NCBI GenBank assembly: GCA_041393415.1
Contig: JAWKKE010000001.1
Span: forward strand, 930,001 to 994,000
Source: Thermoleophilia bacterium
Lineage (GTDB): Bacteria > Actinomycetota > Thermoleophilia > UBA2241
Length of the DNA stretch: 64,000 bases
Direction: 5' to 3'
Below the pieces are notes generated by a model. The model made no database searches, had not been told where the DNA came from, and saw only the letters and a program-made list of their open reading frames with translations. Both the position numbers and the translations under genes were made by a program. Below, in pieces: positions 61,743 through 64,000 of the stretch. The first letter of the stretch is position 1; each line of letters opens with the position of its first letter.

Positions 61743-62353
61743 CGACCTCGCCCGCCGCACACGGAAGACGGCGCCAATCCTTCAGACAGAAGGTGTGAGC
61801 GCAGTGCCATGCGACCGCGATACACCATGACCTTCACGGTACTCAACGGCCTGCCGATCACCTCAGCGATCTCTTGATAGGGAAGGCCGTAGATGTCGCG
61901 CAAGACGACCGGAACGCGCTGCCCTTCAGGAAGTCGACGTAGCCCCGAGATGATCGCGGGGGCGACGCCCGACTCGACCGGTTCGGACGGCGATTCCATC
62001 ACCGTATCAACCGGCACCTCCCGTTGACGGCACTTGCGTCGGCCTACGTCGCACGCCGCGGCGACCGCCAATCGGAAGAGCCACGTCGAGAAAGCCGCCT
62101 CGCCGCGGTACTGTGCCAGCTTCCTGTAACAGCGAAGGAATGCCTCCTGCGCTGCGTCTTCTGCGTCCATGTGATCGCCGAGGATCCTGAAAGCAACCGC
62201 GTAGACCATACCCTGGTACCTTTCAACAAGCGCGCGAAACACCTTAATATCGCCGGCGACTGCACGGCGTATCTCATCCGGCGACGGTTCGGAGACCGAG
62301 CCTCGTTTGGTGAAGTTAGACGCTGTCACAAGGGAGGAAGTTACACCAGACAT
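61739..62353 (-). CDS. ECF-type RNA polymerase sigma factor
   Basis: 204 residues from ATG 62353; GTG 62329 is an alternative, and neither start has a good ribosome site. Region 2: DIKVFRALVERYQGMVYAVAF and DAEDAAQEAFLRCYRKLAQYRG plus FSTWLFRLAVAAACDVGRR; region 4: LPEGQRVPVVLRDIYGLPYQEIAEVIGRPLSTVKVMVYRGRMALR. Extracytoplasmic-function type. It is the first gene of the operon and is followed by its probable anti-sigma factor and then the FAS-II genes, so it may autoregulate the whole run. Confidence 0.9.
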   Translation of the reverse strand: MSGVTSSLVTASNFTKRGSVSEPSPDEIRRAVAGDIKVFRALVERYQGMVYAVAFRILGDHMDAEDAAQEAFLRCYRKLAQYRGEAAFSTWLFRLAVAAACDVGRRKCRQREVPVDTVMESPSEPVESGVAPAIISGLRRLPEGQRVPVVLRDIYGLPYQEIAEVIGRPLSTVKVMVYRGRMALRSHLLSEGLAPSSVCGGRGR

Positions 62354-62432
62354 GCAGGGGTCAGAGGAGCCGGCGACTCCCGCCAGTGTACACCGCACCA
62401 TGCACCATGGACTCACCACAAGAGTCGCACGG

Positions 62433-62438
62433 TATACT
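62433..62438 (+). promoter_or_regulatory. Possible -10 box for the NUDIX gene
   Basis: TATACT, 35 bp before the NUDIX start, in the 119-bp divergent spacer facing the sigma gene. No clear -35 element is seen. Weak. Confidence 0.35.
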
Positions 62439-62472
62439 AGCTGCGGAAGGGGGGGCTTGCGCGAAGGCCCCT

Positions 62473-62922
62473 ATGCCGATGACTCACTCACAAACCAGAG
62501 TATCCGCCGGCGGCATCGTCGTCCGGGGATCCGGCGCCATCGAAGTCTGCTTGATCCGTCCGAGTGGACGGGGCCGACGAGTCTGGGGTCTTCCGAAGGG
62601 CGGGATCGAAGATGGCGAGACACTTGAACAGGCCGCGCTGCGAGAAGTGGCGGAGGAGACCGGACTCGTCGCCGAGATTCACTCTCGGCTCGGCACCATC
62701 GACTACTCGTTCTACTCGCGCGAACAGAGCGGGCGCATCCACAAGACCGTCCACTACTTCCTCATGCATGCCATTGGAGGCGATACCGCGCACCACGACC
62801 ATGAGGTCAGCGAAGCTCGGTGGGCGCGAATCGACGATGCTCTGGCGATGATGACGTACCCAAATGAGCGCGAGATGGTTCGCAGAGCACTCACGGTGCT
62901 GAGCACGTCGGTCAGCACGTGA
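62473..62922 (+). CDS. NUDIX hydrolase
   Basis: 149 residues from ATG 62473 (GAAGG five bases upstream); ATG 62479 is equally possible. The Nudix box is complete: GGIEDGETLEQAALREVAEETGL, with REVAEETG for magnesium binding. RVSAGGIVVRGSG before it and RVWGLPKGGIE fit diadenosine-polyphosphate or MutT-like hydrolases. The exact substrate is unknown. It is divergent from the ECF sigma gene and followed by the MBL-fold gene 22 bp later. Confidence 0.9.
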   Translation: MPMTHSQTRVSAGGIVVRGSGAIEVCLIRPSGRGRRVWGLPKGGIEDGETLEQAALREVAEETGLVAEIHSRLGTIDYSFYSREQSGRIHKTVHYFLMHAIGGDTAHHDHEVSEARWARIDDALAMMTYPNEREMVRRALTVLSTSVST

Positions 62923-62944
62923 GGCGCCGCGAGGGGGTTGCACC

Positions 62945-63739
62945 GTGCACCTGACACTCCTCGGAACCGCCGGCTGGATGCCGACCGAGCGTAGGGAGAC
63001 CACGTGCTTCGCCTGCCGCGAGGGCGAAACGCTCATTGTGTTCGATGCCGGCACAGGTCTGCGACGACTCGCGGCTCCCGCCCATCGTGAGTTGGCTGAC
63101 GTTGAGGATGTCCACATCTTCCTTACTCACTATCACCTGGACCATGTCTGCGGACTCGCGTACCTTTCTGGTGTTCTTCCCGATCGCAGGGTGACCATCC
63201 ACGCCCCGGCACGCGAGTTCACGGGGGTGGAGCCCGCATCGGCGCTCGGAGACCTGTTGCACAAGCCCTATCACCCTCACAACCTCCTGGAATCGACGGC
63301 CGTGCACATCGAACCGATTGGCAGACGCGCCGTCGTAGCCGATCGAGTCATAACCACTCGACCTCAGCGGCATTCGGACCTGAGCCTCGCCTACCGGGTT
63401 GACGATGACGTCGTTCTTGCCACCGACACAACTCCCGATCGCGAGACGGCCGTCTTCGCCGAAGGAGTCAAACTCTTGCTCCATGAGGCTTGGTATTGGC
63501 GCGGCGACGCAGCTCTCGAGCGCGGTGCTCCGCCGTCCTACACAGGCCACAGCGACGCCGAGTCAGCGGCTCAGATCGCTTGCGCCGCCGGGGTCGACCA
63601 GCTCGTGCTCGTTCATCTCAATCCCCTCCGCAGCGAGAACGACTATCTGCAACTCGAATCCGCCGCACGCGCCATACATGCCCGAACCTATGTGTTCGCG
63701 GACGGGGAGGCCGTGCCGACGGACGCGGTACTGCCGTAG
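62945..63739 (+). CDS. MBL-fold metallo-hydrolase (RNase Z-like)
   Basis: 264 residues from GTG 62945. Metal sites: LTHYHLDHVCGL (HxHxDH), an aspartate in LATDTTPDR, and the C-terminal VLVHLNPL. The N-terminal LLGTAGWMPTERRETTCFA and GHSDAESAAQIACAAGV resemble RNase Z and related phosphodiesterases. It probably hydrolyses a phosphodiester bond; RNA or a small nucleotide are candidates. Confidence 0.88.
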   Translation: MHLTLLGTAGWMPTERRETTCFACREGETLIVFDAGTGLRRLAAPAHRELADVEDVHIFLTHYHLDHVCGLAYLSGVLPDRRVTIHAPAREFTGVEPASALGDLLHKPYHPHNLLESTAVHIEPIGRRAVVADRVITTRPQRHSDLSLAYRVDDDVVLATDTTPDRETAVFAEGVKLLLHEAWYWRGDAALERGAPPSYTGHSDAESAAQIACAAGVDQLVLVHLNPLRSENDYLQLESAARAIHARTYVFADGEAVPTDAVLP

Positions 63740-63760
63740 GCACACGGGGCAGGTGGTAGC

Positions 63761-64000
63761 GTGCTCCGCATTGCAGACAGGCGCGTCTTGCTCGCAGCGG
63801 TCCTGGTCGTCCTGATCGCAATCGCCGCGCTTCCGGCGCTTGTGGCCTATCGCTACTCAGCTCCCGAGCAACGCGGCGACTTCCTGCGCCACCCTTGGCG
63901 GGGTTGGGCATTCGCCTACGCCGCCGTCGCTGTCCCTGCAGACTCGGAGTTGAAGACGTCCGGAATGGCGCTGCGCAAAGCCGAGTGGGTGTATAAGGGA
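63761..64000 (+). CDS. N-terminal part of an unknown membrane-anchored protein (cut by window edge)
   Basis: 80 codons are open from GTG 63761 to the window end, with GGGGCAGG upstream. After a short basic start (LRIADRR) comes a hydrophobic segment VLLAAVLVVLIAIAALPALVA (about residues 9-29), which is a signal anchor or signal peptide. The remaining visible part (YSAPEQRGDFLRHPW, then AYAAVAVPADSELKTSG) does not match a family I recognise. The gene continues to the right. Confidence 0.65.
   Translation, partial: MLRIADRRVLLAAVLVVLIAIAALPALVAYRYSAPEQRGDFLRHPWRGWAFAYAAVAVPADSELKTSGMALRKAEWVYKG

Overview
The window is about 64 kb of high-GC (roughly 63-65 % by eye) bacterial chromosome. It is densely coding, with many GTG/TTG starts and many genes joined by ATGA or GTGA overlaps. 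The gene set suggests an anaerobe or facultative anaerobe: two heterodisulfide-reductase (Hdr) loci full of Fe-S and flavin proteins, a flavodiiron protein and a quinolinate synthase. A UPF0182 membrane protein, a PE-LIG-POL type LigD, split AccA/AccD carboxyltransferase subunits and a type II fatty acid synthase operon fit a deep-branching Actinomycetota-like (possibly Chloroflexota-like) lineage. That placement is inference from gene content only. No rRNA, CRISPR array, phage or replication origin was seen.

Layout. (1) 1-5498, plus strand: Hdr locus 1, entering from the left edge: the C-terminus of an HdrA, a stand-alone MvhD-type protein, a two-cluster ferredoxin, an HdrA-MvhD fusion, an HdrD-like HdrC-HdrB fusion, and one more HdrC. 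(2) 5559-22194: mixed housekeeping and accessory genes: a YihY/BrkB membrane protein, nadA, a zinc alcohol dehydrogenase, a MA-like metallopeptidase divergent from a CapA-like protein, lgt, a universal stress protein and a GH65 phosphorylase-family enzyme, a small membrane protein, a LOR/SDH (TIGR00300-type) protein with a flavodiiron protein, an EamA transporter, an M20 deacylase and an MFS transporter. (3) 22410-29395, plus strand: Hdr locus 2, a textbook hdrC-hdrB-hdrA-flxD-flxC-flxB-flxA operon. By family knowledge it encodes a cytoplasmic complex coupling NAD(P)H, a disulfide/thiol couple and ferredoxin by flavin-based electron bifurcation. A cysteine-rich Fe-S protein (29744-30811) follows. 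(4) 30898-34887, minus: an oligopeptide/nickel-type ABC importer with a fused double ATPase and no binding protein in view. (5) 35183-38998: LigD, tRNA-Asp(GTC), a small soluble histidine kinase and tRNA-Val(TAC). (6) 39395-42532, plus: three pilin-like or pilus-associated genes, followed directly by a complete IS3-family element (42615-43908) with inverted repeats, a GTT target duplication and a nonsense codon in orfA. (7) 44294-53305: UPF0182, XpaC/TelA pair, PRC-barrel protein, YyaL/DUF255 protein and a glutaredoxin-DUF302-like fusion. (8) 62353 down to 53313, minus strand: one nearly gapless run of ECF sigma factor, zinc-finger anti-sigma factor, fabZ-fabH-fabD-fabG-fabF, accD-accA and an ABC-2 transporter. 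(9) 62473-64000, plus: a NUDIX hydrolase, an MBL-fold hydrolase and a truncated membrane-anchored protein running off the right edge.

How it fits together. The strongest metabolic theme is redox balancing. The Flx-Hdr operon should link NADH to ferredoxin and an unknown disulfide carrier. Locus 1 has the same catalytic modules, but no NADH-oxidising Flx module in the window, and contains fused proteins, so its electron donor and acceptor are open questions. The second theme is envelope and lipid biosynthesis under a possible ECF sigma/anti-sigma pair located immediately upstream of the whole FAS-II/ACC run, which lacks an acyl carrier protein gene.
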